Notes: a model not told the origin generated them from the letters alone. DNA of 64,000 bases from Lysobacteraceae bacterium NML93-0793 (GCA_002324875.1 NTJG01000016.1:1-64000); one strand, 5' to 3'; counted from the first letter of the stretch, positions 41,604-51,169 are shown. Numbers and translations: made by a program.

Positions 41604-42050
41604 ATGGCGTCCCTCCTCGTCCTGCATGGCCCCAACCTCAACCTGCTCGGCACGCGCGAGCCGGAGGTCTACGGCCACACCCGTCTGGCTGAAATCGACG
41701 CGATGCTGCAGGCGCAGGCGGCGGGCGCCGGTCACACGCTCGCCTGCCTGCAGTCCAATGCCGAGCACGTGCTGGTCGATCGGATCCAGGCCGCGCGCGA
41801 GGACGGCACCGCGCTGATCCTGATCAACCCGGCGGCCTTCACCCATACGTCGGTGGCGATCCGCGATGCGCTGGCCGCGGTGGCGATCCCGTTCATCGAA
41901 GTCCACCTGTCCAACCCGCACCGTCGCGAGCCGTTCCGCCACACCAGCTATTTCAGCGATCTGGCGCTCGGCGTGGTCGCCGGCTTCGGCGCCGACAGCT
42001 ACCGCTACGCCCTCGATGCCGCGCTGCGCCGGCTGGAGCCGGCCGCCTGA
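41604..42050 (+). CDS. aroQ: 3-dehydroquinate dehydratase, type II
   Basis: Third step of the shikimate pathway, forming 3-dehydroshikimate. The 148-residue product has [20 protein letters not shown] with catalytic Tyr23, NPAAFTHTS, and [16 protein letters not shown]. Placed before accB as in many gammaproteobacteria. A TAAAAT hexamer about 75 bp upstream may belong to its promoter. Confidence 0.96.
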   Translation: MASLLVLHGPNLNLLGTREPEVYGHTRLAEIDAMLQAQAAGAGHTLACLQSNAEHVLVDRIQAAREDGTALILINPAAFTHTSVAIRDALAAVAIPFIEVHLSNPHRREPFRHTSYFSDLALGVVAGFGADSYRYALDAALRRLEPAA

Positions 42051-42463
42051 TGCGCGCCGGCCTCGCCGTCGCCGCACTGCTCGCCTGCATCGCGGCTGCC
42101 TGGCCGCTGTCGGCAGCGGCCGACACCCTGACCGAGGCCGAGTGCGCCGCGCCGACATCGACCGGCGATGCCGCGCCGTGCATGTCGGCCGAGTACACGC
42201 GCCTCGACGCCGCGCTCGAGCGGCTGCATGCCGAGACCGCCGCCGCGTTGGCCGACACGACCGACTGCGTCGGCGACTGCGCCGCGGCCCGCATCGCGCT
42301 CGACGACGCCCAGACCGCCTGGCAGCGCGTCCGCACCCGCGATTGCGACGCCGCCTACGCCCTCGCCATCGACGGCAGCGGCCGCAACGACGCCCGCCTG
42401 ACCTGCCTGCTCGACCACACCCGCCTTCGCATCGGGCAGCTGCAGCGGCTTCGCGCGCTGTAA
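42050..42463 (+). CDS. Secreted LprI/DUF1311-like protein
   Basis: A 137-residue protein with a signal peptide ending SAAAD (about 24) and six cysteines. The pattern of an [13 protein letters not shown] helix, [22 protein letters not shown] and [14 protein letters not shown] is that of the DUF1311 group, whose member LprI inhibits lysozyme. Its ATG overlaps the aroQ stop by one base. It interrupts the usual direct aroQ-accB order. Confidence 0.75.
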   Translation: MRAGLAVAALLACIAAAWPLSAAADTLTEAECAAPTSTGDAAPCMSAEYTRLDAALERLHAETAAALADTTDCVGDCAAARIALDDAQTAWQRVRTRDCDAAYALAIDGSGRNDARLTCLLDHTRLRIGQLQRLRAL

Positions 42464-42501
42464 GCCTGCCCGCCATTTCGACGACAACCCACGAGGCCCG
42501 C

Positions 42502-42981
42502 ATGGATCTCCGCAAAATCAAGAAGCTCATCGACCTGCTCGAGGAGTCCAATCTCACCGAGATCGAGATCAAGGAAGGCGAGGAATCCGTGCGCCTGTCG
42601 CGCACCTCCGGCGCCGGTGGCGCGCCGCTGGCCTACGCGCCCGCCCCGGCCCCCGTCGCGCATCGCGCGCCCGAGCCGGTGATGCCGATGAGCTCCCCGG
42701 TCGAAGCCGCCACCGGCGGCGCGCCCAAGGGCGACGACCTGCCGCCGGGCCAGGTGGCAAAATCGCCGATGGTCGGCACCTTCTACGCCTCGCCCGCGCC
42801 CGACAAGCCGCCGTTCGTCTCGGTCGGCCAGTCGGTCAAGGCCGGCGAGACACTGGGCATCATCGAGGCGATGAAGATGTTCAACCCGATCGAGGCCGAA
42901 ACCTCCGGCACGGTGGTCGCGATCCTCGTCGAAAGCGGCCAGCCGGTGGAGTTCGACCAGCCGCTGTTCGTGATCGGCTGA
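42502..42981 (+). CDS. accB: Biotin carboxyl carrier protein of acetyl-CoA carboxylase
   Basis: Carries CO2 on biotin for malonyl-CoA synthesis. The 159-residue product has the N-terminal helical region [20 protein letters not shown], a Pro/Ala linker, and the biotinyl domain with Lys125 in EAMKMF. The gap to accC, usually small, is 461 bp because of a four-helix-bundle cassette. Confidence 0.97.
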   Translation: MDLRKIKKLIDLLEESNLTEIEIKEGEESVRLSRTSGAGGAPLAYAPAPAPVAHRAPEPVMPMSSPVEAATGGAPKGDDLPPGQVAKSPMVGTFYASPAPDKPPFVSVGQSVKAGETLGIIEAMKMFNPIEAETSGTVVAILVESGQPVEFDQPLFVIG

Positions 42982-42995
42982 AGGCCGATCACGAC

Positions 42996-43442
42996 GGGAT
43001 TGGGGATTGGGGATTCGGGATTTGACCGACACCTTCGCGACTTCGAGACCGCACGAACGACTGGATGTATGGCAGGACGCCATGCAACTGGTCGAAGCGG
43101 TGTATCGCGCCACGTCCTCGTTCCCGGTCGACGAACGCTTCGGCCTGACGGCGCAATTGCGCCGTGCCGCCATCAGCGTGCCATCGAACATCGCCGAAGG
43201 TGCCGCGCGCCGATCGACGTCCGAGTATCTCCGGCACCTGTCTTTCGCACGCGGCTCGCTCGCCGAGTTGTCCACTCAGCTCGAGATTGCGCAACGCCTC
43301 GGTTTCGGCACCAACCCGGCCCTCGACGTGGCACTGCTCGATCGCACGTTCGCTCGCCTCAATGCCTTGATCCGCACGTACGAACGCCGCATCCGCGAGC
43401 CGGATGCATTCCCCGAATCCCCAATCCCGAATCCCCAATCCC
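42996..43442. mobile_element. Heptad-flanked cassette carrying a four-helix-bundle gene, between accB and accC
   Basis: Left arm 42996-43023 is four GGGATTS/T heptads; right arm 43411-43442 is an inverse set of four heptads. The 447-bp unit begins 15 bp after accB and ends right at the accC ATG. Between the arms lies one gene for a four-helix-bundle protein. The arms have the same heptad plan as the short elements in purL, holC/valS and groESL, with GGG replacing GTG. Mobility is inferred from structure; target duplications were not seen. Confidence 0.6.
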
Positions 43443-43450
43443 ATGCTTGA
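43007..43450 (+). CDS. Four-helix-bundle protein, Avd/S23 (23S rRNA intervening sequence) family
   Basis: A 147-residue frame with TTG start in the left repeat arm and a stop that overlaps the accC start. The conserved core (about 15-120) is [47 protein letters not shown] and [15 protein letters not shown], typical of the family found in 23S rRNA intervening sequences and, as Avd, in diversity-generating retroelements. Both ends of the protein are encoded by repeat arms. No reverse transcriptase or variable repeat is nearby. Start codon uncertain; no better ATG in frame before residue 26. Confidence 0.8.
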   Translation: MGIRDLTDTFATSRPHERLDVWQDAMQLVEAVYRATSSFPVDERFGLTAQLRRAAISVPSNIAEGAARRSTSEYLRHLSFARGSLAELSTQLEIAQRLGFGTNPALDVALLDRTFARLNALIRTYERRIREPDAFPESPIPNPQSHA

Positions 43451-44810
43451 AAAAGTCGTCATCGCCAACCGGGGTGAGATCGCGCTGCGCATCCTGCGCG
43501 CGTGTCACACCCTCGGCATCCGCACGGTCGCGGTGCACTCCACCGTCGACCGCAATCTCAAGCACGTCGCCATGGCCGACGAGTCGGTCTGCATCGGCCC
43601 GCCGCCGTCGGGCCAGAGCTATCTCGACATGCCGGCGATCATCGCCGCGGCCGAGGTCACCGATGCCCAGGCGATCCATCCCGGCTACGGCTTCCTCAGC
43701 GAGAACGCCGACTTCGCCGAGCGCGTCGAGCAATCGGGCTTCATCTTCATCGGGCCGAAGGCCGAGACCATCCGTCTGATGGGCGACAAGGTCGAGGCGA
43801 TCCGCGCAATGAAAGAGGCCGGTGTGCCCTGCGTGCCCGGCTCCGGTGGCCCGCTCGGCGACGACGCCGCCACCAACGTCAAGATCGCCCGCGAGATCGG
43901 CTATCCGGTCATCGTCAAGGCGGCCGGCGGCGGCGGCGGACGCGGCATGCGCGTGGTCCACACCGAGGCCGCGCTGGTCAACGCGATCGCCACGACCAAG
44001 CAGGAAGCCAAGGCCGCGTTCGGCAACGACATGGTCTACATGGAGAAGTTCCTCGAGAACCCGCGCCATGTGGAAATCCAGGTGCTGGCCGACGGCCAGG
44101 GCGGTGCGATCCATCTGGGCGAGCGCGACTGCTCGATGCAGCGTCGCCACCAGAAGGTCGTCGAGGAAGCGCCGGCACCCGGCATCACGCCCGAAGCGCG
44201 CGCGGAAATCGGCAAGGTCTGCGTGGATGCCTGCATCCGTATCGGCTATCGCGGCGCCGGCACGTTCGAGTTCCTCTACGAGAACGGCCGCTTCTACTTC
44301 ATCGAGATGAACACCCGTATCCAGGTCGAGCATCCGGTCACCGAGCTGGTCACCGGTATCGACCTGGTGCGTGAACAGTTGATGATCGCCTCGGGCCACA
44401 AGCTGTCGATCCGCCAAGAGGACGTGGTGCTGACCGGTCACGCGATCGAGTGCCGCATCAATGCCGAGGATCCGGAGACCTTCCTGCCCTCGCCCGGCAC
44501 GATCCGTCATTTCCACGCGCCGGGTGGCCCGGGCGTGCGCGTCGACACCCACGTCTACGAAGGCTACGCGGTGCCGCCGAACTACGACTCGATGATCGGC
44601 AAGCTGATCGTCCACGGCGCCGATCGCGAACAGGCGATCTGCCGCATGCGCGTGGCGTTGTCGGAGATGGTCGTCGACGGCATCAAGACCAACATCCCGC
44701 TGCAGCAGCGGATCATGCGCGACCAGGGCTTCCACGCCGGTGGACAGAACATCCACTATCTCGAGAAGCGCCTCGCCGAACGCAAGAACAAGACGCTGGC
44801 GATCGGCTGA
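43443..44810 (+). CDS. accC: Acetyl-CoA carboxylase biotin carboxylase subunit
   Basis: ATP-dependent carboxylation of AccB-bound biotin. The 455-residue product [20 protein letters not shown] has standard length, with GGGGGRGMR in the ATP-grasp loop, [12 protein letters not shown] and [18 protein letters not shown]. The ATG follows directly after the cassette repeat arm and has no Shine-Dalgarno of its own; the preceding four-helix-bundle gene overlaps it by 8 nt, which may drive translation by coupling. Confidence 0.97.
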   Translation: MLEKVVIANRGEIALRILRACHTLGIRTVAVHSTVDRNLKHVAMADESVCIGPPPSGQSYLDMPAIIAAAEVTDAQAIHPGYGFLSENADFAERVEQSGFIFIGPKAETIRLMGDKVEAIRAMKEAGVPCVPGSGGPLGDDAATNVKIAREIGYPVIVKAAGGGGGRGMRVVHTEAALVNAIATTKQEAKAAFGNDMVYMEKFLENPRHVEIQVLADGQGGAIHLGERDCSMQRRHQKVVEEAPAPGITPEARAEIGKVCVDACIRIGYRGAGTFEFLYENGRFYFIEMNTRIQVEHPVTELVTGIDLVREQLMIASGHKLSIRQEDVVLTGHAIECRINAEDPETFLPSPGTIRHFHAPGGPGVRVDTHVYEGYAVPPNYDSMIGKLIVHGADREQAICRMRVALSEMVVDGIKTNIPLQQRIMRDQGFHAGGQNIHYLEKRLAERKNKTLAIG

Positions 44811-44849
44811 TCGTGTCTCCGGGCGTCGCCTGCGCGGCGCCCGGACCGC

Positions 44850-45374
44850 TCAGCGTTCCCGCTCGGGGAACGCGCGGCGCAGGGCCGCGTCCAATCGGAT
44901 CGGTCGCGCCCAGCGATCGTAGCTTTCCACCAGCCCACGCTTGACCCGCGCCATCGCCTCGCCGTGGCGTTCGTCGTCGAGGGTTTCGGCCAACGCCGCC
45001 CAGCCGGCGCCCGGGTTCCGACGCCATGCCGCCGCGACTTCACGGCACGTGCGCCCGAGCGCCTGCGCCAGTGCACAGGCCACGTAGACATCGGCCGGCT
45101 GCCAGGCGGGGTCCGCGACCAGCTGTTCGACCAGCGCGCGCGGCGCTCCGCGATAGCGCACCAGCTCGTCGGCGAACGCAGCGCCGTAGCGCTCGGCATA
45201 GAGATTGACATCGGCCAGCCAGGTATCGAGCCAGGCATCGCCGCTGCGCGGCGCCCAGACGTCCGGCTCGGCCGCCGGTTCCACCCCCTCGGCATCCGCC
45301 GGCGGCGCCTGCGCCGCGGCCGGCAGCGGCAGGGCGATCAGGAGGAACAAACACAAGGACAGGCGCAGGAACAT
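44850..45374 (-). CDS. Secreted protein of unknown function
   Basis: A 174-residue product with signal peptide MFLRLSLCLFLLIALPLPAAAQA. The mature part is Trp- and Ala-rich (WLDTWLADVNLYAERYG, DPAWQPADVYVACALAQ), with two cysteines near 120 and 127. No family recognised. Convergent with accC. The open frame extends 54 codons upstream but the signal peptide fixes the start. Confidence 0.7.
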   Translation of the reverse strand: MFLRLSLCLFLLIALPLPAAAQAPPADAEGVEPAAEPDVWAPRSGDAWLDTWLADVNLYAERYGAAFADELVRYRGAPRALVEQLVADPAWQPADVYVACALAQALGRTCREVAAAWRRNPGAGWAALAETLDDERHGEAMARVKRGLVESYDRWARPIRLDAALRRAFPERER

Positions 45375-45477
45375 GGCGGTGACTCTCGGTCGGTCGGCAT
45401 CGCATTGCGGCGATGACGACGGCGCCGCGACACGCGACGGCCGACCATAGCCCAACGTCACCGCCGAGGACAGCATC

Positions 45478-45675
45478 ATGGCCACCGAACTTTCACCGCG
45501 CCCCGCCCGTCGCGGCCGGATGCTGCGCTGGAGCATCGGAGCGGCTGTCGCCGTCGCACTGCTCGCGGTGTACTGGGTGGCGCTGGACCGGTTGGCGACG
45601 CGCGTCGGTCAGGACGCGGAGAACACGCTGCGCACCCTGCCGGTTACCGACGAGGCACGTCTCGGCAGTCAATGA
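45478..45675 (+). CDS. Small single-span membrane protein
   Basis: A 65-residue product with a basic N terminus (PRPARRGRMLRW), one membrane segment at about 19-36, and a short polar tail. It is divergent from the secreted protein gene. Function unknown; the charge and hydrophobicity pattern support a real inner-membrane protein. Confidence 0.6.
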   Translation: MATELSPRPARRGRMLRWSIGAAVAVALLAVYWVALDRLATRVGQDAENTLRTLPVTDEARLGSQ

Positions 45676-45708
45676 CGGCCATCCGATCGCGAACGCGCCG
45701 ACGCGGAT

Positions 45709-46155
45709 TCAGCGCGCCGCGATGACCAGACTGTCGGGGCGTCCGCCCTGTTGCCACCACTCGCCGGTCGCCGTCACCCGCAACTGCACGCCGCCCTTGC
45801 GCATCGAGCGGTGCGGGCCGGCGTCGTGGCCGTCGGCGGCATAGGCGCCGATCACGTCACGCGGATCGCGTACGCCGCTGAAGCTCGCCGCGCCGGCGGA
45901 GATGCGCAGCGCGCGATCACCGCCCTTGATGCTCACCCGGACCGGCAGGCTGCGCCCATCCGCGCAACGGACGATGCCGGCGCCACGTGCGGCCCGGTAC
46001 TGCGTCGACCAGTCGGCGGCTTCGAATGTCAGCTCGCAGGTCGTCGTCTCTGTCGCTGAAACCGGACCCGCGGCCAGCGCCGCGAGCAGTGCGAGCCCCG
46101 ACAGGGTCGACAGACACTTCGGCGCAGAACGGAAGAGGATGCGGAAGGCGGTCAT
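45709..46155 (-). CDS. Secreted protein of unknown function
   Basis: A 148-residue product with a signal peptide ending PVSAT (about residue 35). The mature part has two cysteines (TTCELTF, GIVRCADG) and the motifs WSTQYRAARGAG and GVQLRVTATGEWWQQG. Seems a small periplasmic beta protein. No family recognised. Confidence 0.7.
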   Translation of the reverse strand: MTAFRILFRSAPKCLSTLSGLALLAALAAGPVSATETTTCELTFEAADWSTQYRAARGAGIVRCADGRSLPVRVSIKGGDRALRISAGAASFSGVRDPRDVIGAYAADGHDAGPHRSMRKGGVQLRVTATGEWWQQGGRPDSLVIAAR

Positions 46156-46243
46156 GGCCCCACGCTAGCAGAAAACGCGCCGCGGGCCTGTGGCCTGCGG
46201 CGCGCCTGTGGGACCCGTCCGGCGAGACGCCGGGCGCGTGCGA

Positions 46244-46642
46244 TCAACGCCGGCCCCGGCGATCCTGGCGCGGGTCGTAGTACTGCACGGTGCAACGCCC
46301 CCGATTGTCGCAACGCGTGCGTGAATAGCGGTCGTCGCGACGGCCATGGGCACGTGCGTGCGGCGGCGGGCCGGGACGGTAGGCGTGGTGACGGCGCGGC
46401 ACGTTGCGGTAGTAGACCGGCCGGCCGTATCGGTCGTAGGAAACCAGCAACCGATCGTTCTGGCCGTAGTTGCCGTGGCGGTAGTACGGCGTACTGCCGC
46501 GCATCATCACGTCGGCGACATCGACAATCACGCGCACGAGGTCGTCATTCGCACGGGCCGGCGCGGGCGCGAGCGCAGTGGCGACGAACCCGGTTGCGAG
46601 AACGGCGGGCAGGATCCAGCGGGTGAGCGTCGTGGTGGTCAT
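46244..46642 (-). CDS. Secreted basic, Tyr/Arg/His-rich protein
   Basis: A 132-residue product with signal peptide MTTTTLTRWILPAVLATGF to PARAN. The mature part is rich in Tyr, Arg and His (YYRNVPRRHHAYRPGPPPH, DDRYSRTRCDNRGRC). No family recognised. Two LacI-type operator-like sites lie 137-170 bp upstream. Confidence 0.65.
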   Translation of the reverse strand: MTTTTLTRWILPAVLATGFVATALAPAPARANDDLVRVIVDVADVMMRGSTPYYRHGNYGQNDRLLVSYDRYGRPVYYRNVPRRHHAYRPGPPPHARAHGRRDDRYSRTRCDNRGRCTVQYYDPRQDRRGRR

Positions 46643-46778
46643 CGGGGTCTCCGTCGTGCGTGGCGGCCACCGCAGCAGTGGCCCTCGACTGCCACCATCG
46701 ACGAGCGCGGATGAATCGAGACGCAATGTTTCCGCCAGACCCGTTCATATCGAACCCGCATAAATACGGCATTCAAAC

Positions 46779-46812
46779 TGGAAACGCTTTCCATCCGCTG
46801 CAAGCGGTTACC
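46779..46812. promoter_or_regulatory. Two LacI/GalR-type operator-like sites, 20 bp apart
   Basis: TGGAAACGCTTTCC (46779-46792) and TGCAAGCGGTTACC (46799-46812) each match the LacI-family pattern TGNAANCGNTTNCA at all fixed positions but the last. Their 20-bp spacing puts them on the same face of the helix. They are between a HAD gene and the secreted protein gene, both on the minus strand. Confidence 0.45.
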
Positions 46813-46830
46813 CGAATGGAACACGTCGGC

Positions 46831-47559
46831 TCACAGCGCGATCGCGCGCGTGGCCAGTTCGAGCACGGCCGGAGGAAGCGCCTCGGGCGCGGCGACTTCG
46901 CACATGCGCTCGAGCCCCGACGTGATCGACACGTCCGTCTCGTGCGCCCAGGTCGTGCGGTAAGGCATGTGCACGCCCCAGCCACCGAGTGCGAGCACCG
47001 GGGCGATGTCGGAGCGCAGCGAGTTGCCGATCATCAGGAACTGTCCCGGTCCGGCCTCGAACTCGGTCAACACGCGCGCATAGGTGGGCGCGTCCTTTTC
47101 GCTGACGATCTCGATGCGTCGGAACAGGTCTGACAATCCCGAATCGCGGACCTTCGCTTCCTGGTGGAACAGATCGCCCTTGGTGATCAGCACCACATCG
47201 AAGCGCGCGGCGATGGCCTCGACGGCTTCGCGGATGCCCGGCAACAGCTCCACCGGATGCCGGAGCAGGCCCTTGGCCATCTCGACGATGCGGTGCAGGT
47301 CGCGGGCGGTGATGCGGCCCTCGGTGATCTGGGTGGCCGACTCGATCATCGACAGCGCCATGCCTTTCACGCCGTAGCCGAACACCGCGATGTTGGCCGA
47401 TTCCACCGCGTACAGCGCGTCGGCCACACGCCCGTCGCCGAGATCCACGTACTGGCCGACGATGGCCTCGAAGTCACGCTGGGCCTCGTCGAAATAGTCC
47501 TGGCTGCGCCAGAGGGTGTCGTCGGCGTCGAAGCCGACCAGTCGGATGCCCTGGGTCAT
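46831..47559 (-). CDS. HAD-superfamily hydrolase
   Basis: A 242-residue cytoplasmic phosphatase-like protein. HAD motif I is FDADDTLW near residue 10, motif II is LITKGD near 124, motif III Lys is in SEKDAP, and motif IV is GNSLRSDI. A helical cap lies between motifs I and II. Substrate unknown. Confidence 0.9.
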   Translation of the reverse strand: MTQGIRLVGFDADDTLWRSQDYFDEAQRDFEAIVGQYVDLGDGRVADALYAVESANIAVFGYGVKGMALSMIESATQITEGRITARDLHRIVEMAKGLLRHPVELLPGIREAVEAIAARFDVVLITKGDLFHQEAKVRDSGLSDLFRRIEIVSEKDAPTYARVLTEFEAGPGQFLMIGNSLRSDIAPVLALGGWGVHMPYRTTWAHETDVSITSGLERMCEVAAPEALPPAVLELATRAIAL

Positions 47560-47595
47560 GCGTGGATTCTAGGCGGTCGCCGGGGACCACAACGA

Positions 47596-47623
47596 AGCGC
47601 GGCCCGCCGAAGCGGGCCGCGCT
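47596..47623. terminator. Strong hairpin between the EF-hand and HAD genes
   Basis: A perfect 12-bp stem AGCGCGGCCCGC/GCGGGCCGCGCT with loop CGAA, just upstream of the HAD gene. No T run, so termination is only inferred. Confidence 0.5.
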
Positions 47624-47637
47624 GTGTTCGCGATCGG

Positions 47638-47667
47638 ACGGGTGCCCGCGCATGCGCAGGCACCCGT
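47638..47667. terminator. Hairpin after the EF-hand gene
   Basis: ACGGGTGCC and GGCACCCGT form a 9-bp stem with a 12-nt loop, 16 bp past the EF-hand stop codon. No T run follows. Confidence 0.45.
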
Positions 47668-47682
47668 GACGACCCGGCGCCG

Positions 47683-48042
47683 TTACTCGTCGGTCGCGCC
47701 GGCACCCGCGGCCTGACGGTTCACGAAGTCGCGATACTCCTCGGGCGTGACGAATCCGTCGCCATCGGCGTCGATCTGGCTGAATGCCTGACCGAGGCCT
47801 TCGAGGCCATTCGCTTCGGTCTGGCTCAGGCGGCCGTCACCGTCGGTGTCGAGATCGGCCCAGGTGACCTGGCCCTGCTGCGCCTGCGGCGCTTCGGCCG
47901 TGGCGTCCTGCGCGTAATCCTGGGCGGTCGTGGTCGGCGGCGTCTGCTGGGCAGTCGTTGCTTCCTGCGCGAAGGCCATCGGCATCGCCATCGCGACACC
48001 CAGAGCGATCGTGGCGATCATCGGTTTGCGGACATTCTTCAT
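47683..48042 (-). CDS. Secreted EF-hand calcium-binding protein
   Basis: A 119-residue product with a signal peptide ending AMPMAFAQE. After a Thr/Gln/Ala-rich linker there are two EF-hand loops, DTDGDGRLSQTE and DADGDGFVTPEE, each with the expected acidic positions. Likely a periplasmic calcium binder. The start MKNVRKPMIATIAL is chosen over the frame's upstream extension. Confidence 0.85.
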   Translation of the reverse strand: MKNVRKPMIATIALGVAMAMPMAFAQEATTAQQTPPTTTAQDYAQDATAEAPQAQQGQVTWADLDTDGDGRLSQTEANGLEGLGQAFSQIDADGDGFVTPEEYRDFVNRQAAGAGATDE

Positions 48043-48415
48043 GATGGTGTTCTGCAGTGGGAATGTAGGACGCGCGGGGTGGTGACTCATCCTCGTCGTG
48101 GATACCGCACGGAATTCACCTTGCAGCGGCGCGAATGAATGCTCCGGGGGGCGGCGTCACCCACACTTACGACTGCTTAACCACACGACATCGTCGTACC
48201 GGTAATGCCTGGGTGGCGGTCGCGTCAGCGATAGGCGACGAATCCCGCCGTGGCGGGGCCGGGCGGCGAGGTCCAGCCATCCACGATGGGCCGCTGGACC
48301 GCCCGTCTTCGATGAACGCAACACAACGTTTACGACTCCCGGTGCGGCGCGGCCCAGACCGGGCGTCCTCCGGGCCTGTGCGACACTCAGGGTTTCCCCT
48401 AGTTGCGCACTGGAG
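48043..48415. other. Divergent upstream region of the EF-hand and sugar dehydrogenase genes
   Basis: About 370 bp with no credible gene. It should carry both promoters. No clear operator or hairpin was found. Confidence 0.5.
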
Positions 48416-49609
48416 ATGCCCATGCACCTGCGTCCACTTACCCTCACCGCACTCGCGTCCTCGATGCTCTGGCTGTCGGCCTGTGACGGCAACGCGACCA
48501 ACGGCGCCGCATCCGATGCCCCGACGCAGGCCCAGACCGCGTCCGCCCCGGCCGTCGCCGCCGGTGACGCGATCGAAGGCGTGCCGTTCGCCAGCACCGC
48601 GGTCGCCACGTTCAACGAGCCCTGGGCGCTGGCCTTCCTGCCCGACGGCAGCCTCCTGGTCACCGAGAAGTCGGGCGTGCTCAAGCACGTGACCCTGCCG
48701 GGCGGCGAAGCACACGAGATTTCCGGTGTGCCCGAAGTCGCGTATGCCGGCCAGGGCGGTCTCGGTGATGTGGTGCCGCATCCGCAGTTCGCGCAGAACG
48801 GCCTGGTCTACTTCAGCTACGCCGAAGACGGCGACGGCGGGCGCGGCGCGGCCGTCGCACGCGCACGGCTCGATGCCGATGCCGGCGCGCTGCAGGATGT
48901 CGAGGTGATCTGGCGCCAGGTGCCGAAGGTCAGCGGCAACGGGCATTACGCGCACCGCATCGCGTTCGGCCCCGACGGCATGCTGTGGATCTCGTCCGGC
49001 GACCGCCAGAAGTTCGATCCGGCCCAGGACATGACCTCGAACATGGGCAAGCTGGTGCGTCTGAACGACGACGGCAGCGTGCCGGCCGACAACCCGTTCG
49101 CCGACCAGGGCGAGGTCGCCGCCCAGGTCTGGGCGCTGGGCCTGCGCAACCCGCTGGGCATCGCGTTCGACGGCGACGGCAAGCTGTGGGAGATCGAGAT
49201 GGGCCCGGCCGGCGGCGACGAGTTCAACCTGATCGAGCGCGGCGGCAACTACGGCTACCCGATCGTCTCCAACGGCGACCATTACGACGGCCGCCCGATT
49301 CCCGACCACGACACGCGTCCGGAATTTATCAAGCCGCTGATCACCTGGACGCCGGTGATCTCGCCGTCCAGCCTGATGGTGTACTCGGGCACGCTGTTCC
49401 CGGAATGGACCGGCAACGCCTTCGCCGGTGGCCTTTCGGGCCAGACGCTGGTGCGGATCGAGCTCGACGGTGACACGGCGCGCGAGGCCGAGCGCTTCGC
49501 GATGGGCGCGCGCATCCGCGGCGTGACCCAGGGGCCGGATGGCGCGCTGTGGGTGATCGAGGACGGCGCCGACGGGCGTCTGATCCGGCTGGCGCCGCGC
49601 GAGGGCTGA
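48416..49609 (+). CDS. PQQ-type aldose sugar dehydrogenase, lipoprotein
   Basis: A six-bladed beta-propeller of the YliI/Asd family that oxidises sugars with pyrroloquinoline quinone in the periplasm. The 397-residue product has a lipobox LSAC (Cys23), [20 protein letters not shown] at the first blade, [23 protein letters not shown] (catalytic His) and [28 protein letters not shown] site precedes the ATG; Met3 is an alternative start. A strong terminator follows. A second member lies at 59248. Confidence 0.9.
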   Translation: MPMHLRPLTLTALASSMLWLSACDGNATNGAASDAPTQAQTASAPAVAAGDAIEGVPFASTAVATFNEPWALAFLPDGSLLVTEKSGVLKHVTLPGGEAHEISGVPEVAYAGQGGLGDVVPHPQFAQNGLVYFSYAEDGDGGRGAAVARARLDADAGALQDVEVIWRQVPKVSGNGHYAHRIAFGPDGMLWISSGDRQKFDPAQDMTSNMGKLVRLNDDGSVPADNPFADQGEVAAQVWALGLRNPLGIAFDGDGKLWEIEMGPAGGDEFNLIERGGNYGYPIVSNGDHYDGRPIPDHDTRPEFIKPLITWTPVISPSSLMVYSGTLFPEWTGNAFAGGLSGQTLVRIELDGDTAREAERFAMGARIRGVTQGPDGALWVIEDGADGRLIRLAPREG

Positions 49610-49633
49610 GCCTCTGGCACCCGTGTCGTAAGA

Positions 49634-49665
49634 CAGAAGGCCGCGGCGCGATCCGCGGCCTTCTG
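49634..49665. terminator. Hairpin between converging dehydrogenase and transglycosylase genes
   Basis: A perfect 13-bp stem CAGAAGGCCGCGG/CCGCGGCCTTCTG, loop CGCGAT. It sits between two converging genes and could serve both. Confidence 0.75.
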
Positions 49666-49676
49666 CGTTGTGTGGC

Positions 49677-50456
49677 TCAGATCGCCGGACGCTCGACCGG
49701 GCGGCCCATGGCCTCGCGATAACGCAGGTACAGCACCTGCACCTTGTCGATGTAGGCGCGGGTTTCGGCGTAGGGCGGCACGCCGTCGTAGCGGTCCACG
49801 GTGCCGGCCCCGGCGTTGTAGGCGGCCAGTGCACGGGTCCGGTCGCCGTTGTAGCGGCGCAGCAGCCAGTGCAGATGCCGCGCGCCTGCGCGGATCGACT
49901 GCGCGGGCGAATCGGGATCGCTGACGGCGTAGTCGGCGATCACATCGGGCATCAACTGCATTACGCCGCGTGCGCCCTTGGGCGACACGGCCGCCGCCTC
50001 GAAGCCGCTCTCGGCGTGGGCGATCGCACGCAGCCAGGCCTCGTCCAGGCCGTTGGACCGGGCCGCGTCGCGGAACAGTGCCGGCCAGGCGTCCAGGCGC
50101 GGCGCGCCCATGCGCCCAAGGCCGGCATGCGCGGGCTCGCCGGGGGGTGTCTGCACGGTGAAGCGCAGATATTCGCGTGCGCCGGGCAGCCGCCGGGTGC
50201 CGTAGACCAGGCGACCGTCCTGTTCGCGCTCGTAGAGCACGCCACTGAAGACGCCCATCTCGCCCCACAGATTGGGCGTCTGCACCGCGTCGTCGGGCAC
50301 CTCGCGCGGCGTGCAGGTGGCGCCGGGCTCGGGCGCGGTGGACAGGCTCACCGTGCCGTCCAGGACGCAGCGCCAGACCGTACGCGCGTGTGCCGGTCCG
50401 GCGATCAGGACGATGACGGCGGCGAGCAGGAGCGGATGGCGGCAACGCAGCGGCAT
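49677..50456 (-). CDS. Lytic transglycosylase, SLT family
   Basis: Cleaves peptidoglycan glycan strands in the periplasm. The 259-residue product has a signal peptide (to about residue 24, GPAHA), a DUF4124-like N-terminal stretch (VWRCVLDGTVSLST), and an SLT domain with catalytic Glu149 in AHAESGFEAAAVSPKGARG, then MQLMP, ALAAYNAGAG and RYDGVPPYAETRAYI. The start at 50456 is set by the signal peptide. Confidence 0.9.
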   Translation of the reverse strand: MPLRCRHPLLLAAVIVLIAGPAHARTVWRCVLDGTVSLSTAPEPGATCTPREVPDDAVQTPNLWGEMGVFSGVLYEREQDGRLVYGTRRLPGAREYLRFTVQTPPGEPAHAGLGRMGAPRLDAWPALFRDAARSNGLDEAWLRAIAHAESGFEAAAVSPKGARGVMQLMPDVIADYAVSDPDSPAQSIRAGARHLHWLLRRYNGDRTRALAAYNAGAGTVDRYDGVPPYAETRAYIDKVQVLYLRYREAMGRPVERPAI

Positions 50457-50579
50457 GGCGACGGGTTCGATGGCCGATGCCAGGCGGGCATCGCTGCCGA
50501 GCACATACGCCGGCCGGGGTGAGGTTTGTGTCGCCGTGCCCGGGCGGCGATCATCGCGTGCCCCGTTCGAGACCCGCCG

Positions 50580-51098
50580 ATGGCGCACTGGTCGACCCTG
50601 ATCCGCGAGATTCCCGATTTCCCCAGGCCCGGCATCGTCTTCAAGGACATCACGCCGGTGCTGGCCGATCGCCACGCCTTCGCCGCCGCGATCGAGGCCA
50701 TGGCCGCACCGTGGCGCGACGCGCCGCCGACGGCGTTTCTCGGCATCGAATCACGCGGCTTCATCTTCGCCGCCGCGCTCGCCCAGGCGCTGGGCACCGG
50801 CTTCGTGCCGGCGCGCAAGCCCGGCAAGCTGCCTGCGCGCACGCTGCAGCACGACTACGCACTGGAATACGGCCGGGACCGTCTGGAGATCCACGCCGAC
50901 GCCGTGCCGCCGGGTGCGTCGGTGGTGCTGGTCGACGACGTGCTGGCCACCGGCGGCACGCTGGCTGCGGCCCTCGCGCTGGCCCGTGCACAGGGCGCCC
51001 GCGTGCTGGGCGCGGCGGTGCTGGTGGAACTGCCGGCACTCGAGGGCCGCGCACGCTGGCCCGCCGACCTGCCCCTGCGGATCGCGCCGACGGAGTGA
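50580..51098 (+). CDS. apt: Adenine phosphoribosyltransferase
   Basis: Salvages adenine to AMP using PRPP. The 172-residue product [19 protein letters not shown] has the type I PRTase motif [14 protein letters not shown] and the adenine-site region GIESRGFIF. Standard length. Divergent from the transglycosylase gene. Confidence 0.95.
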   Translation: MAHWSTLIREIPDFPRPGIVFKDITPVLADRHAFAAAIEAMAAPWRDAPPTAFLGIESRGFIFAAALAQALGTGFVPARKPGKLPARTLQHDYALEYGRDRLEIHADAVPPGASVVLVDDVLATGGTLAAALALARAQGARVLGAAVLVELPALEGRARWPADLPLRIAPTE

Positions 51099-51169
51099 CG
51101 GCGCAGGCGCGCCCGCGACGACACGCGTTCGACAGCGCGTATCGCAGCATCCGGCGACGGAGGTCGCAG

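Noticed and set aside
42996..43450. Diversity-generating retroelement suggested by the Avd-like protein
   Set aside because: No reverse transcriptase, template repeat or variable repeat is present; the family also occurs outside retroelements.
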